This document shows, piece after piece, positions 30,668 to 38,890 of a stretch of DNA of 64,000 nucleotides. Both the position numbers and the translations under genes were made by a program. Each line of letters begins with the position of its first letter. The stretch's first letter is position 1. The notes below the pieces were generated by a model. It saw only the letters and a program-made list of their open reading frames with translations. It did no database searches and was not told the origin of the DNA. The stretch lies in NCBI GenBank assembly GCA_009772895.1, contig WOUP01000001.1:62001-126000 (forward strand), written 5' to 3'. Source of the DNA: Puniceicoccaceae bacterium 5H. Its GTDB lineage: Bacteria; Verrucomicrobiota; Verrucomicrobiia; Opitutales; Oceanipulchritudinaceae.

Positions 30668-31983
30668 ACATGCTCGACCGCATGGATTGGCTGGAAGGCC
30701 GGGTGCGCCGTGCCACCACGGTGGAGCGTTCCGGTCGCGTGGTGGAAGTCCGCGGCCTGATCATCGAGTCCGAAGGCCCGGAAGCCGGGGTGGGGGACAT
30801 CATCGAGATTCACTCCGACCAGCGTGACCACAAGATTGTGGCCGAAGTCGTAGGCTTTCGCGGTAGTCGCCTGTTGTTGATGCCTTATTGGCAGACGCAG
30901 CACATCCACCCGGGCTGCCGCACCGTAGCTGCCGAAGGGCAGTCTTACGTGCCCGTCGGGCCTTCGCTCGTGGGGCGTGTGGTCGACGGTCTGGGCCGCC
31001 CGATGGACGGCCTGGGGCCGTTGGATACGGCCGAAAAGGTGCCGTTGCACCGCGACCCGCCCAACCCGATGCTGCGCAAGCCGATCCAGGAGCCTTTCAA
31101 GACCGGCGTGCGGGCGATCGATCTGTTCACGCCGGTTGGTGTCGGTCAGCGTCTCGGCGTCTTCGCGGGCTCCGGCGTGGGTAAGTCGACCCTCATGGGC
31201 ATGATCGCGCGCGGGGCTTCGGCCGATATCAATGTGATTTGCCTCGTCGGTGAACGTGGCCGTGAGCTGCGCGAATTCATCGAAAACGACCTGGGGCCGG
31301 AAGGTCTTGCCCGCAGCGTGGTCGTGGTCTCGACGTCGGACCAGGCGGCGCCGCTGCGCCTCCGGGCGGCATTTCTCGCGACGGCCATCGCCGAGTATTT
31401 CCGCGACAACGGCGCCAGCGTGATGATGCTGATGGATTCGCTGACCCGCTTTGCCATGGCACAACGCGAGATCGGTCTCGCCGTGGGCGAACCGCCCGCC
31501 AGCCGCGGCTACACCCCCAGCGTCTTCGCTCAGTTGCCGCGCCTGCTCGAGCGCACGGGGCAGGGGGAAAACGGATCCATCACAGCCCTCTATACGGTGC
31601 TCGTCGAAGGCGACGACATGAACGAGCCGGTGGCCGACACCGTGCGCGGTATCCTCGATGGTCACTTGCTGCTCAGCCGTGAGTTGGCCACGTCCAACCA
31701 CTATCCGGCGATCGACGTGCTGGGGTCCGTCAGCCGCTTGATCCGTGCCGTTTGTACGTCGCAGCAGCAGCAACAGATCGGGCGTGCGCGCGACTTGCTT
31801 TCGCTCTACAAGAAGAACGAAGACATGATCAACCTCGGTGCTTACGCCAAGGGCAGCAGTCCGAAGCTGGATGAGGCGATCACCAAGCGCGAGGGCCTGA
31901 TGAAAGTCCTGCGCCAGCAACAGCACGAGCACACGCCGCGCGAACAAGCCTTTCAACTCCTCTCTGCCGTCCTCGGTGTATGA
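30664..31983 (+). CDS. fliI: Flagellar type III export ATPase FliI
   Basis: A 439-residue F1-beta-like ATPase. Walker A is GSGVGKST (in VFAGSGVGKSTLMG), followed by Walker B in VMMLMDSLTRFAMAQREIG, and the signature RGYTPSVFAQLPRLLERTG. It energises unfolding and export of flagellar proteins. The ATG at 30664 overlaps the fliH stop; longer upstream forms are unlikely. fliJ overlaps its end by 4 bases. Confidence 0.96.
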   Translation: MNMLDRMDWLEGRVRRATTVERSGRVVEVRGLIIESEGPEAGVGDIIEIHSDQRDHKIVAEVVGFRGSRLLLMPYWQTQHIHPGCRTVAAEGQSYVPVGPSLVGRVVDGLGRPMDGLGPLDTAEKVPLHRDPPNPMLRKPIQEPFKTGVRAIDLFTPVGVGQRLGVFAGSGVGKSTLMGMIARGASADINVICLVGERGRELREFIENDLGPEGLARSVVVVSTSDQAAPLRLRAAFLATAIAEYFRDNGASVMMLMDSLTRFAMAQREIGLAVGEPPASRGYTPSVFAQLPRLLERTGQGENGSITALYTVLVEGDDMNEPVADTVRGILDGHLLLSRELATSNHYPAIDVLGSVSRLIRAVCTSQQQQQIGRARDLLSLYKKNEDMINLGAYAKGSSPKLDEAITKREGLMKVLRQQQHEHTPREQAFQLLSAVLGV

Positions 31984-32447
31984 AGCGTTTTCACTTCAGC
32001 CTTCAAGCCCTGATCACCCTGCGTCAACAAGCGCTGGACCGGGCCATGCAGGCCTTTGGCCAAGCCTCGCAGCAGCTTGACGCCGCCCAGCAGAAGTCCC
32101 AGCGTGCGCGCGAAGAGCAGCAGCAGTTCGGACGTCAGTTGCTCGGGATGCGCGATGGCCAGTCGGTGCCCGTCGGGCAACACCGCCAGGGGCTCGCGGG
32201 GCTGCAGGCACGACAAGAGGCGCTACGCCAGGCCGAGCGCGAACGAGTGCAGCGCTCGCAGGAGCTGGAGAAGGCGCGCCAGGCATATCTGGAAGCTAAA
32301 AAAGAGCTGGAAGTGGTCGAGAAACTGAAGGAGCGCCATTACGAACGTTTTTTGCGCGAGCAAGCCCACGCCGAAGAGATGGAGCGGGAAGACCTCGTCC
32401 AGGTTCTTTACCTGCGCCAGCAGATGGCGGGAGGTGACGCACGATGA
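31980..32447 (+). CDS. fliJ: Flagellar export protein FliJ
   Basis: A 155-residue almost wholly helical protein; the N-terminal FSLQALITLRQQALDRAMQA is the FliJ signature and the remainder is a long antiparallel coiled coil rich in Arg, Gln and Glu. FliJ resembles the ATP synthase gamma subunit and acts as a chaperone cycler with FliI. It overlaps fliI and the MotE-like gene by 4 bases each. Confidence 0.88.
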   Translation: MKRFHFSLQALITLRQQALDRAMQAFGQASQQLDAAQQKSQRAREEQQQFGRQLLGMRDGQSVPVGQHRQGLAGLQARQEALRQAERERVQRSQELEKARQAYLEAKKELEVVEKLKERHYERFLREQAHAEEMEREDLVQVLYLRQQMAGGDAR

Positions 32448-33046
32448 AGATTCTTCAGAACATTTGGTTACTCGCCATCGTCGGCCTGTTCATCAACCTC
32501 GGGGTGGTGATGGGCACGATCTACTCCATGCGGGCTCAATACCTGCCCGATCCCGCGGAGGCTGAAGCGCATTCGGAGGAGCCGGACAAGAATACGCCCG
32601 AATACTGGACGTTTGCCTTTACGCGCTTCGAGGAAATGCAGCGCACGCTCAACGATAAGGAAGTGGAGCTCAACAAGCGCTCGCAGGATCTCGATGACCG
32701 CAAGGCGGCACTCGAGGCCGAGATGAGTGAGCTGGAGGAGTTTCGCACTAGCCTTGCCAACGAGCGCAACGCTTTGACCAAGATCCTCAAGGAGGTCGGT
32801 GCCGAGGAGGAAAAGAACCTGAAGTTCCTCGCTTCCACCTACTCGCAGATGCCGCCGGAACAGGTGGTGCCGATTCTCGATGAGATGGAGGACGAGGAGG
32901 TGATCAAGCTGCTGTTGCAGATGAAGCCCGATAACATCGGCGCGATCTTCGCCTCGATGGTCACGAACGACCCCGACGGCAAACAAGCCCAGCGCGTCGC
33001 CTACTTTAGCAAAGAGCTCATGCGTTACCGCCGCGGCGGTCGCTAA
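32444..33046 (+). CDS. MotE-like flagellar protein (MgtE-N-like domain)
   Basis: A 200-residue protein: an N-terminal membrane helix (about 5-27, IWLLAIVGLFINLGVVMG), a coiled coil (about 60-125, with KEVELNKRSQDLDDRKAALE) and a C-terminal MgtE-N-like domain (MPPEQVVPILDEMEDEEVIK, then LLLQMKPDNIGAIFASM). This is the layout of MotE, a periplasmic chaperone for MotC described in Sinorhizobium; in many other phyla the gene sits right after fliJ as here. Function is by family position. Confidence 0.75.
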   Translation: MKILQNIWLLAIVGLFINLGVVMGTIYSMRAQYLPDPAEAEAHSEEPDKNTPEYWTFAFTRFEEMQRTLNDKEVELNKRSQDLDDRKAALEAEMSELEEFRTSLANERNALTKILKEVGAEEEKNLKFLASTYSQMPPEQVVPILDEMEDEEVIKLLLQMKPDNIGAIFASMVTNDPDGKQAQRVAYFSKELMRYRRGGR

Positions 33047-33138
33047 GGGCCGAAGTCGCGGGCAGAAGCCCCGACGCCAGACTCACCAACAGGACCGACA
33101 GGCCAGAAGGCAGGACGGTGCCCCATCCACCACCTACC

Positions 33139-34203
33139 ATGCAGGTCTCCAATCTGGGCGGTGCGGGTCTTACACCGACCGCCAACGCCGGTTCGAACAC
33201 TTCTTCCAAGGCCTCCGCCGATGCGGATCCTCTGGCGGAAGGTTTTGCCGCATTGATGTCTTTCGGATGGCTGGGCGAATCTGCGTCCACGCCCCTCTCC
33301 TTGAACGCGGGCTCCAGCGGCGGCGACGGCCCTACGGCCTTCGACGGTGAGCGCGAAGTCGCACAGCAAGACGCCCAGCGCCGGCAGCCCGGCGGGAGCA
33401 GAAACGTCTCGCAGGGTGAGATGACGCGTCGGGGCGCGGAAACGAAGGGGGCGACCGACAGTGCGGCCAAAACCACCACCGCCAGCACCACGAATGCAGC
33501 GGAGACGGCCACGACCGCGGCGAAATCCCAGGTGGACGCATCGGCGCAGGCGAAGACGGAAGGTCAAGCCGCCAACGCACCGCTTACCCCGCCACCCTCC
33601 ATGCGCCAGATGCGGCTGCAAAATCAGGAGGCCGACGCGGCGAAAGCTCAACGCAACGCCCAGGTGTCGGCGGCGAAGGCAGCGGAAAAGTTTTCCTCAG
33701 CCCAAAAAGCGGCAGCAGCGCAAGGTGTGAATTCAAATGCGCAAATTGCAGAAGATCAAGTAGTAGCGCCAGTAAAGGCTTCTGCTGGTATGCCTAGTGC
33801 TTCATCCTCAGATAGAATGATGCCGAACACGACGACCCAACCGACGACTGCTCGCGCCGAGAATGCTTCCGGCGGAAATGGCAGCGCGGCGGTCGCTGCG
33901 TCCGAGTCTCCGGACGCGGCACGCATGGTCGATCGCGTTAATCAGATCGTGAACGCGTTGGCCAAGACGCCGCAGCAACAGGTCGTCACCCAGCTCTCGC
34001 TTGAGGGCGGTGAGCAACTGGGTGTCGTCTTCCGGCTGCGCGACGCGCAGCTGCAGGTCCGCTTCGTGACGTCCAACCAGGAACTCAAAGGCGCTCTGTC
34101 CCGTGACTGGGAACGCGTTCAGACCAACGGACGCCAGAACGGCCTCACGATTTCCACCCCCGATTTTGTAGATCCCACCGCTTCCAACCAACTTGCTTCC
34201 TAA
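33139..34203 (+). CDS. fliK: Flagellar hook-length control protein FliK
   Basis: A 354-residue protein. The first 250 residues are Ala/Thr/Ser/Gln-rich and disordered (for example KTTTASTTNAAETATTAAKS), as in FliK rulers; the last 90 residues form the conserved Flg_hook domain (QVVTQLSLEGGEQLGVVFRL, then LRDAQLQVRFVTSNQELKGA). FliK measures the hook and switches export specificity. The ATG at 33139 is chosen over a GTG 21 bases upstream. The codons around 33720-33830 are AT-richer than the flanks, as if the ruler region evolves quickly. Confidence 0.85.
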   Translation: MQVSNLGGAGLTPTANAGSNTSSKASADADPLAEGFAALMSFGWLGESASTPLSLNAGSSGGDGPTAFDGEREVAQQDAQRRQPGGSRNVSQGEMTRRGAETKGATDSAAKTTTASTTNAAETATTAAKSQVDASAQAKTEGQAANAPLTPPPSMRQMRLQNQEADAAKAQRNAQVSAAKAAEKFSSAQKAAAAQGVNSNAQIAEDQVVAPVKASAGMPSASSSDRMMPNTTTQPTTARAENASGGNGSAAVAASESPDAARMVDRVNQIVNALAKTPQQQVVTQLSLEGGEQLGVVFRLRDAQLQVRFVTSNQELKGALSRDWERVQTNGRQNGLTISTPDFVDPTASNQLAS

Positions 34204-34207
34204 GGCC

Positions 34208-34660
34208 ATGGACATTTCCACCGCGCTTTCTTCATCTACCGACACCGCCGCGATCCGCGACGCCGTCAACTCCCAACTCGAGGCTAACGAAGCCGAGGGC
34301 ATGGGGCAGGAAGACTTCTTCAGCCTTTTGCTGACCCAGCTGACCAATCAGAACCCGCTCGATCCGATGAACGACCAGGAGTTCGTGGCGCAGATGGCCC
34401 AGTTCAGTTCCTTGGAGAAGATGACCGACATGAACACCCAGATGAGCACGCTCACGCAATCGCAGTCGAGCCTCATCGCCCAGAGCTACCTCGGGCAGGA
34501 TGTGACGGTGCAGGTCGACGATACGACCACCGTCCAGGGCAAGATCGAATCCGTGAGCCTGAACAAGGGCGAGGTGAAGATCCAGATCGACGGCCAGAGC
34601 TACTCGCTCGATCAGATCACCGAAGTCCACCAACCCGCGACCACCTCCAAGGAAGCTTAA
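34208..34660 (+). CDS. flgD: Flagellar hook capping protein FlgD (short form)
   Basis: A 150-residue protein with the FlgD core QEDFFSLLLTQLTNQNPLDP followed by MNDQEFVAQMAQFSSLEKMT, and a short C-terminal beta region (VTVQVDDTTTVQGKIESVSL). It lacks the larger Ig-like FlgD domain of enteric bacteria. FlgD caps the growing hook. The start at 34208 lies 4 bases after fliK. Confidence 0.93.
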   Translation: MDISTALSSSTDTAAIRDAVNSQLEANEAEGMGQEDFFSLLLTQLTNQNPLDPMNDQEFVAQMAQFSSLEKMTDMNTQMSTLTQSQSSLIAQSYLGQDVTVQVDDTTTVQGKIESVSLNKGEVKIQIDGQSYSLDQITEVHQPATTSKEA

Positions 34661-34663
34661 GCC

Positions 34664-36169
34664 ATGGCCCTGCTCGCATCCCTCAATAGCGGCGTTTCCG
34701 CCCTCAATGCCTTTAGCCGGGGGCTGGAAGTCATCGGCGACAACATCGCCAACGTCAATACTGTCGGTTACAAGGGCAGCCGCGCCGACTTCTCCGACAC
34801 CTTCAGCCAGTTCCTCAACCGGACGGCGCAGGAAGGCGGTTCGGTCAACGGCGCCGCCTCGCAGATCGGTTATGGGGTCGGGGTTTCGAAAGTCAGCCAG
34901 GACTTTGGTCAAGGTTACATCGACCAGACGGGCAAGAGCACCGACCTCGCCATCGCGGGCAACGGCTTCTTCAAAGTGATCGATCCGGTGACAGGCGATG
35001 CGTATGCCACGCGCAAAGGTGGCTTCACGACGAACACGGCGGGTGACATCATTACCTCCGAAGGCTATGAGCTGCAGGGCATTGGCAATGGCACGATGAA
35101 TTACCAGGTCTATGCGGACAGCACCGGCCGCCTCGTCTATCAGGCGCAGACGCCGACCCAGCCGGACCCCAGCGTGGAAACCACCCTGAACGTCAATCCG
35201 CCCGAGCTGTCACTGACGAACCAGAATCTGATTTTCGGGGCAACCCCGACGAATGGACTCACTTCGATCCCACTATCCAGCTCCGGCCAACCCTATTCGC
35301 TGACGGAAGGGGAGACTGCATTGCTGGGCACTGGTAATGGCGGCCTGGCCGTAGGCCCAGCATATGGGAGCTGGCTGGGGCTCGAAAATGCCGTGCTTGG
35401 CCAACAGGTCAACGAAACCCAGTTCGACGCGGCCTTTGCGGCCCAGAACGGCGGCCTCGGCATCGATGTCAACGGCACCTCCTACACCACGGTACAAAGC
35501 CTGCGCGAAGCGCTGAACGGTGGAACCGTGACGGTAGCCGATATCGACACCGCCCTGGCTGCGGCTGATACCGTGGGCCTGCAAGCCCGCTATACCGGTG
35601 TGGCCGAGCTGCGCGAGGGGGTGGAAAACGGCGTCCTGGCCGAAGCCGACATCGACGCGGTGCTGGCGACGACACCGATCGTGCTCGACGGCACGACCTA
35701 CGACGGTTCGGCTACGGCCAATTACCGCGAGTTCGACGCACAGTTCAAGATCAACCCCGACACTGGCTCCACCTACACGCTGAGTGACATCAATGCCTCC
35801 GCGCCTCAGGTGGTGGATTTCGAGATCGGGGTGGATGGCACGCTCGATCTGGTGATGAGCGATGGTCAGCGTTACGAGAGCGGCTCCATCCGTATGCTCA
35901 ACTTCAGCGATCCGCAAGCGTTGAACCAGGAAGGGAACGGCCTCTATTCCAACTTCGACGCCGCTGGCTTAACCGGCAATTTCCTCGACAACGTACCTTC
36001 GGAGGGTTCCATGGGCCAAGTGTTGCAAGGACACCTTGAGCGTTCCAATGTAGACCTCACGTCCGAGTTTGCTAGAATGATCACCATGCAGCGCAGTTTC
36101 CAGGCAGGCTCGCGTATCATTACGGTTTCCGACGAAATCCTGAACGAAGCCGTTAATCTGAAGCGCTAA
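34664..36169 (+). CDS. flgE: Flagellar hook protein FlgE with a repeat-bearing insert
   Basis: A 501-residue hook protein. The N-terminal ANVNTVGYKGSRADFSD and the C-terminal SFQAGSRIITVSDEILNEAV are the conserved D0 helices, with QGYIDQTGKSTDLAIAGNGF typical of FlgE. Between about residues 180 and 350 lies a segment with two 23-residue repeats (V-x-x-LRE...ADID-x-x-LA) not seen in ordinary FlgE. The repeat region is in frame and probably forms a surface domain of the hook. Confidence 0.93.
   Translation: MALLASLNSGVSALNAFSRGLEVIGDNIANVNTVGYKGSRADFSDTFSQFLNRTAQEGGSVNGAASQIGYGVGVSKVSQDFGQGYIDQTGKSTDLAIAGNGFFKVIDPVTGDAYATRKGGFTTNTAGDIITSEGYELQGIGNGTMNYQVYADSTGRLVYQAQTPTQPDPSVETTLNVNPPELSLTNQNLIFGATPTNGLTSIPLSSSGQPYSLTEGETALLGTGNGGLAVGPAYGSWLGLENAVLGQQVNETQFDAAFAAQNGGLGIDVNGTSYTTVQSLREALNGGTVTVADIDTALAAADTVGLQARYTGVAELREGVENGVLAEADIDAVLATTPIVLDGTTYDGSATANYREFDAQFKINPDTGSTYTLSDINASAPQVVDFEIGVDGTLDLVMSDGQRYESGSIRMLNFSDPQALNQEGNGLYSNFDAAGLTGNFLDNVPSEGSMGQVLQGHLERSNVDLTSEFARMITMQRSFQAGSRIITVSDEILNEAVNLKR
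35492..35668 (+). repeat. Tandem repeats in the FlgE insert
   Basis: Residues 277-299 (LREALNGGTVTVADIDTALA) and 313-335 (LREGVENGVLAEADIDAVLA) align with the LRE, ADID and LA positions conserved, separated by 13 residues. This looks like an internal duplication of a short helical unit within the hook protein. Confidence 0.7.
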
Positions 36170-36204
36170 CCGGCGTAAACTAAAGCTGAACCCCATTTTA
36201 CGTC

Positions 36205-36807
36205 ATGGCCAAAGAACCCAAAGACAAGGAAACGATTGAAGAGTTGCCCACTCCCAAGAAGAGCGGCGGCGGTGGCAACCCCTTGATTCCTGTTCTCGCC
36301 GTTGTCATTCTGTTGCCTTTGCTTTCCTACGCAATGACGGCCTTCGTGCTGGTGCCCATGCTCAAGTCGGAGCTCGCCGGCGGGGGCGATCACGCCGAGG
36401 AGGCCGCTCATGCGGCCCCAGCAGCCAGCAGTCACGGCAGTAGCGGTGGCGGTGGCAGCCATGGCGGGGGTGACAGCCACGGTGGTGGCGGAGGAGATTC
36501 TGCGGCACACGGTAACATGGTGACGTTCGACTTGATGAAGACGAACCTCGCGCGCCCTTCCAGCACGCTGATTATCGTCAAGTTTGCCGTCGAAGGCAGC
36601 GACCCCAATTTTGCCGGCATCGTCGAATCGCGCAAACCCGCACTCATCGATGCGACCCTCAAGATCTTGAGTCTGCTGACCCTCGTGGATACGCAGACGC
36701 CCGGTATCCAGAACATTGTGAAGACCGACCTCATTACGGCCTACAACGAGATCCTCGGCGGGCCGTACGTGGAGAATCTTTACTTTACCGATTTCGTGAC
36801 CCAGTAG
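36205..36807 (+). CDS. fliL: Flagellar basal-body protein FliL
   Basis: A 200-residue FliL. A membrane helix at about residues 28-52 (LIPVLAVVILLPLLSYAM) follows a short cytoplasmic tail; then comes a linker of Gly, His and Ser (residues about 60-103, GSSGGGGSHGGGDSHGGGG), and a C-terminal periplasmic domain (STLIIVKFAVEGSDPNFAGI). FliL associates with the stator near the rotor. The glycine-histidine linker is unusual for FliL and could bind metal. Confidence 0.88.
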   Translation: MAKEPKDKETIEELPTPKKSGGGGNPLIPVLAVVILLPLLSYAMTAFVLVPMLKSELAGGGDHAEEAAHAAPAASSHGSSGGGGSHGGGDSHGGGGGDSAAHGNMVTFDLMKTNLARPSSTLIIVKFAVEGSDPNFAGIVESRKPALIDATLKILSLLTLVDTQTPGIQNIVKTDLITAYNEILGGPYVENLYFTDFVTQ

Positions 36808-36846
36808 CGCCCCAACGCTCCATCACCCTTTTTGTCAGGAGAATCC

Positions 36847-38172
36847 ATGGCTGACTTTCCCGGAGACTCGCAGGAGGAAAACCTCGACTTTCAGGAAGAG
36901 AATCTCGACGAGAATCTCGAGCCTTCCGCTGGCTCGGAGGGCGACGCGAGCGAGAACCTGAGCGAGGACGACATTGCGAACCTGCTCAATCAGGAGCAGG
37001 ACTCGGATGAAGGTGCCTCCGCCGAGGACATTCTCAGCGAAGAGAGCATTTCCGATATCCTCAAGGAGGGCGGCGGCTCGGACTTCGGAGACGGAGATGG
37101 CGATGATATGATGCTGCAGGAGGAAGAAGCCGACATCCTGCAGGAAGACTCGCCCAGCGACTTCTTTAACCAGAACGATGTCGACGATATCCTCAACCAG
37201 ACGGACATCGACGCCATCATGGCGGAGGCGGGGACTTCGCCTCGTTCCCTGGTATTCCGGCACACTGGTGCCCGGGTCGGAGCTGATGAGAAGATCACGA
37301 TCGAGGAGTATGACTTTTCGAATCCGGTTTTCATGACCGAGTCGGAGATGCGGCAAGTCCGTATCCGCCATGAACAATTCGTCCACCATCTCTCGGCCCG
37401 TCTTTCCATGTTTTTGCGCATGGATGTGGGCCTGAAGATGTCCAAGCTCTTCACAACCCAGTACCAGAACCACACCAGCTCTATCCCGAGCCCCACGCAC
37501 ATCTCGTTGTTCAAGCTACAGCAGTTCAACGGCGTGGGCATTGTCGACATCAACCCCCGTCTGGCCATGACAATGGTCGACCGCCTGCTCGGTGGTCCGG
37601 GCCACTCGATCCGCGGCGAGCGCTACCTGACGGAGCTCGAAGTCGTGCTGATCGAAGACGTGGTGGAGGTGATCGTCAACGAATGGTGCCAGCAGTGGGA
37701 AGACATCTACGAGCTGAACGCCTCGCTGATCGGCAACGAAAACAATGGCCGCTTTCTGCAGACCTCACCGCGCGACACCATCTTGCTCGTCGTGGTGATC
37801 GAGGCGATCATGGGCGACTGCACCGAAACGCTCGAGATCGCGCTGCCGTATTACACCATCCAGCCCGTGTTGAAGACGCTGCAGGATGAGGCCAAGAAGT
37901 TCAGCCAGCTCAATACGACCGAGAAAAGCCAGCGCTGGTGGAATACCTACGACCACATCCAGGTGCCGATCCAGGCCGAATGGAGTGGGGTGGAGTGCAA
38001 CGTGCGCGACCTGCTGATGCTGCGACCCGGCGACGTGATCATGATGCCGAACGACGTTCTGGAAAAAACTCTTTTGCGGATGAACAACACCGCGCCCTAT
38101 CGTGGAAAAGTCGGGGTGCAGGACGGCCACGTTGCCGTGCAAGTCACCGAACAACTCATCGACTTCGAATAA
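36847..38172 (+). CDS. fliM: Flagellar motor switch protein FliM with extended N-terminus
   Basis: A 441-residue FliM. Residues about 160-345 are the middle CheC-like domain (HHLSARLSMFLRMDVGLKMS and INPRLAMTMVDRLLGGPGHS), and 370-440 the FliN-like surface (SGVECNVRDLLMLRPGDVI). The first 130 residues are acidic and carry four spaced copies of a motif like the CheY-P-binding LSQxEIDALL: LSEDDIANLL (38-47), LSEESISDIL (63-72), FNQNDVDDIL (107-116) and LNQTDIDAIM (116-125). Classical FliM has one. A clear Shine-Dalgarno (AGGAG) precedes the ATG at 36847. Confidence 0.94.
   Translation: MADFPGDSQEENLDFQEENLDENLEPSAGSEGDASENLSEDDIANLLNQEQDSDEGASAEDILSEESISDILKEGGGSDFGDGDGDDMMLQEEEADILQEDSPSDFFNQNDVDDILNQTDIDAIMAEAGTSPRSLVFRHTGARVGADEKITIEEYDFSNPVFMTESEMRQVRIRHEQFVHHLSARLSMFLRMDVGLKMSKLFTTQYQNHTSSIPSPTHISLFKLQQFNGVGIVDINPRLAMTMVDRLLGGPGHSIRGERYLTELEVVLIEDVVEVIVNEWCQQWEDIYELNASLIGNENNGRFLQTSPRDTILLVVVIEAIMGDCTETLEIALPYYTIQPVLKTLQDEAKKFSQLNTTEKSQRWWNTYDHIQVPIQAEWSGVECNVRDLLMLRPGDVIMMPNDVLEKTLLRMNNTAPYRGKVGVQDGHVAVQVTEQLIDFE
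36958..37221 (+). repeat. Fourfold CheY-binding-like motif array in FliM
   Basis: This coding segment holds the four copies of a ten-residue motif resembling the FliM CheY-P site, spaced by 15, 34 and 0 residues (the last two share a Leu). Acidic low-complexity linkers separate them. Confidence 0.65.
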
Positions 38173-38181
38173 GCTACACCG

Positions 38182-38442
38182 ATGGATATACGCGAAGCCA
38201 AGAATTTCAGCCGGGTGATGGACATCAAGGTGGAAGTCACCATCCAGCTCGGCTCCTGTGAGTTGCCGATGCGCGAGATCGTCGAACTGACGCCGGGCGC
38301 GGTGCTGCAGCTCAAGCAAAACGCCAAGGAACCCGTCGCACTGCTCGTCAATGGCAAGCTGATTGCCTACGGCGAAGTCGTGGTGGTCGAAAACAATTTC
38401 GGCGTCAAAATCACGGAGTTGGTAGGAGACGCCAATGCCTAG
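38182..38442 (+). CDS. fliN: Flagellar motor switch protein FliN (minimal)
   Basis: An 86-residue C-ring subunit consisting only of the SpoA domain (VEVTIQLGSCELPMREIVEL, LTPGAVLQLKQNAKEPVALL, KLIAYGEVVVVENNFGVKIT). No FliY-like phosphatase extension. FliN forms the base of the C ring and docks FliH. It overlaps fliO by 8 bases. Confidence 0.94.
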   Translation: MDIREAKNFSRVMDIKVEVTIQLGSCELPMREIVELTPGAVLQLKQNAKEPVALLVNGKLIAYGEVVVVENNFGVKITELVGDANA

Positions 38443-38890
38443 CCGGCGCCTCATCCTGCTGGCAGTCGTCTCCGTTTTCGGCCTGGGCGGGCCCCTCGGG
38501 GCTCAGACGACCGGTAACGCGGACGCGGGTGACATATTTTACCCCTCCGAGCGCAACCAGGTGGCGGATGCCGACCGTGGAGCGGTCGATCTCGGGCTGT
38601 GGGTGCAGATTATCGCCATTCTCGCCCTGGGTGGGGCAGGTGCTTGGCTGATCGCCGCCAAGAAGGGCGTCAACCCCTTTGCCAAGCTCCAGGGCCAGAG
38701 CGGCGGGGGCACCCTTAAAATCCTCGAAACGCGTCCTTTGGGGCAGCGCCAATACCTGATGGTCGTTTCGGCCGACGGTAAGCGCCTGCTGCTGGCCGCG
38801 GGGCCGCAGGGTGTGAGGTTGCTCAAGGAACTCGACGAGCCCGATTTCGGGGATGCGTTTGGTTCCGAAAGCCCGGAGGATGCGCAATGA
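38435..38890 (+). CDS. fliO: Flagellar biosynthetic protein FliO
   Basis: A 151-residue protein: a signal-peptide-like N-terminus (ILLAVVSVFGLGGPLGAQ), a short periplasmic stretch, a membrane helix at about residues 50-70 (LGLWVQIIAILALGGAGAWL) and a C-terminal domain (LKILETRPLGQRQYLMVVSA) with the FliO pattern. It aids assembly of the FliP ring. It overlaps fliN by 8 bases and fliP by 4. Confidence 0.85.
   Translation: MPSRRLILLAVVSVFGLGGPLGAQTTGNADAGDIFYPSERNQVADADRGAVDLGLWVQIIAILALGGAGAWLIAAKKGVNPFAKLQGQSGGGTLKILETRPLGQRQYLMVVSADGKRLLLAAGPQGVRLLKELDEPDFGDAFGSESPEDAQ

Noticed and set aside
35150-35720. Possible frameshift or foreign insert in flgE
   Set aside because: The frame is continuous, base composition matches the flanks, and both hook termini are intact; it is treated as an in-frame repeat insert.
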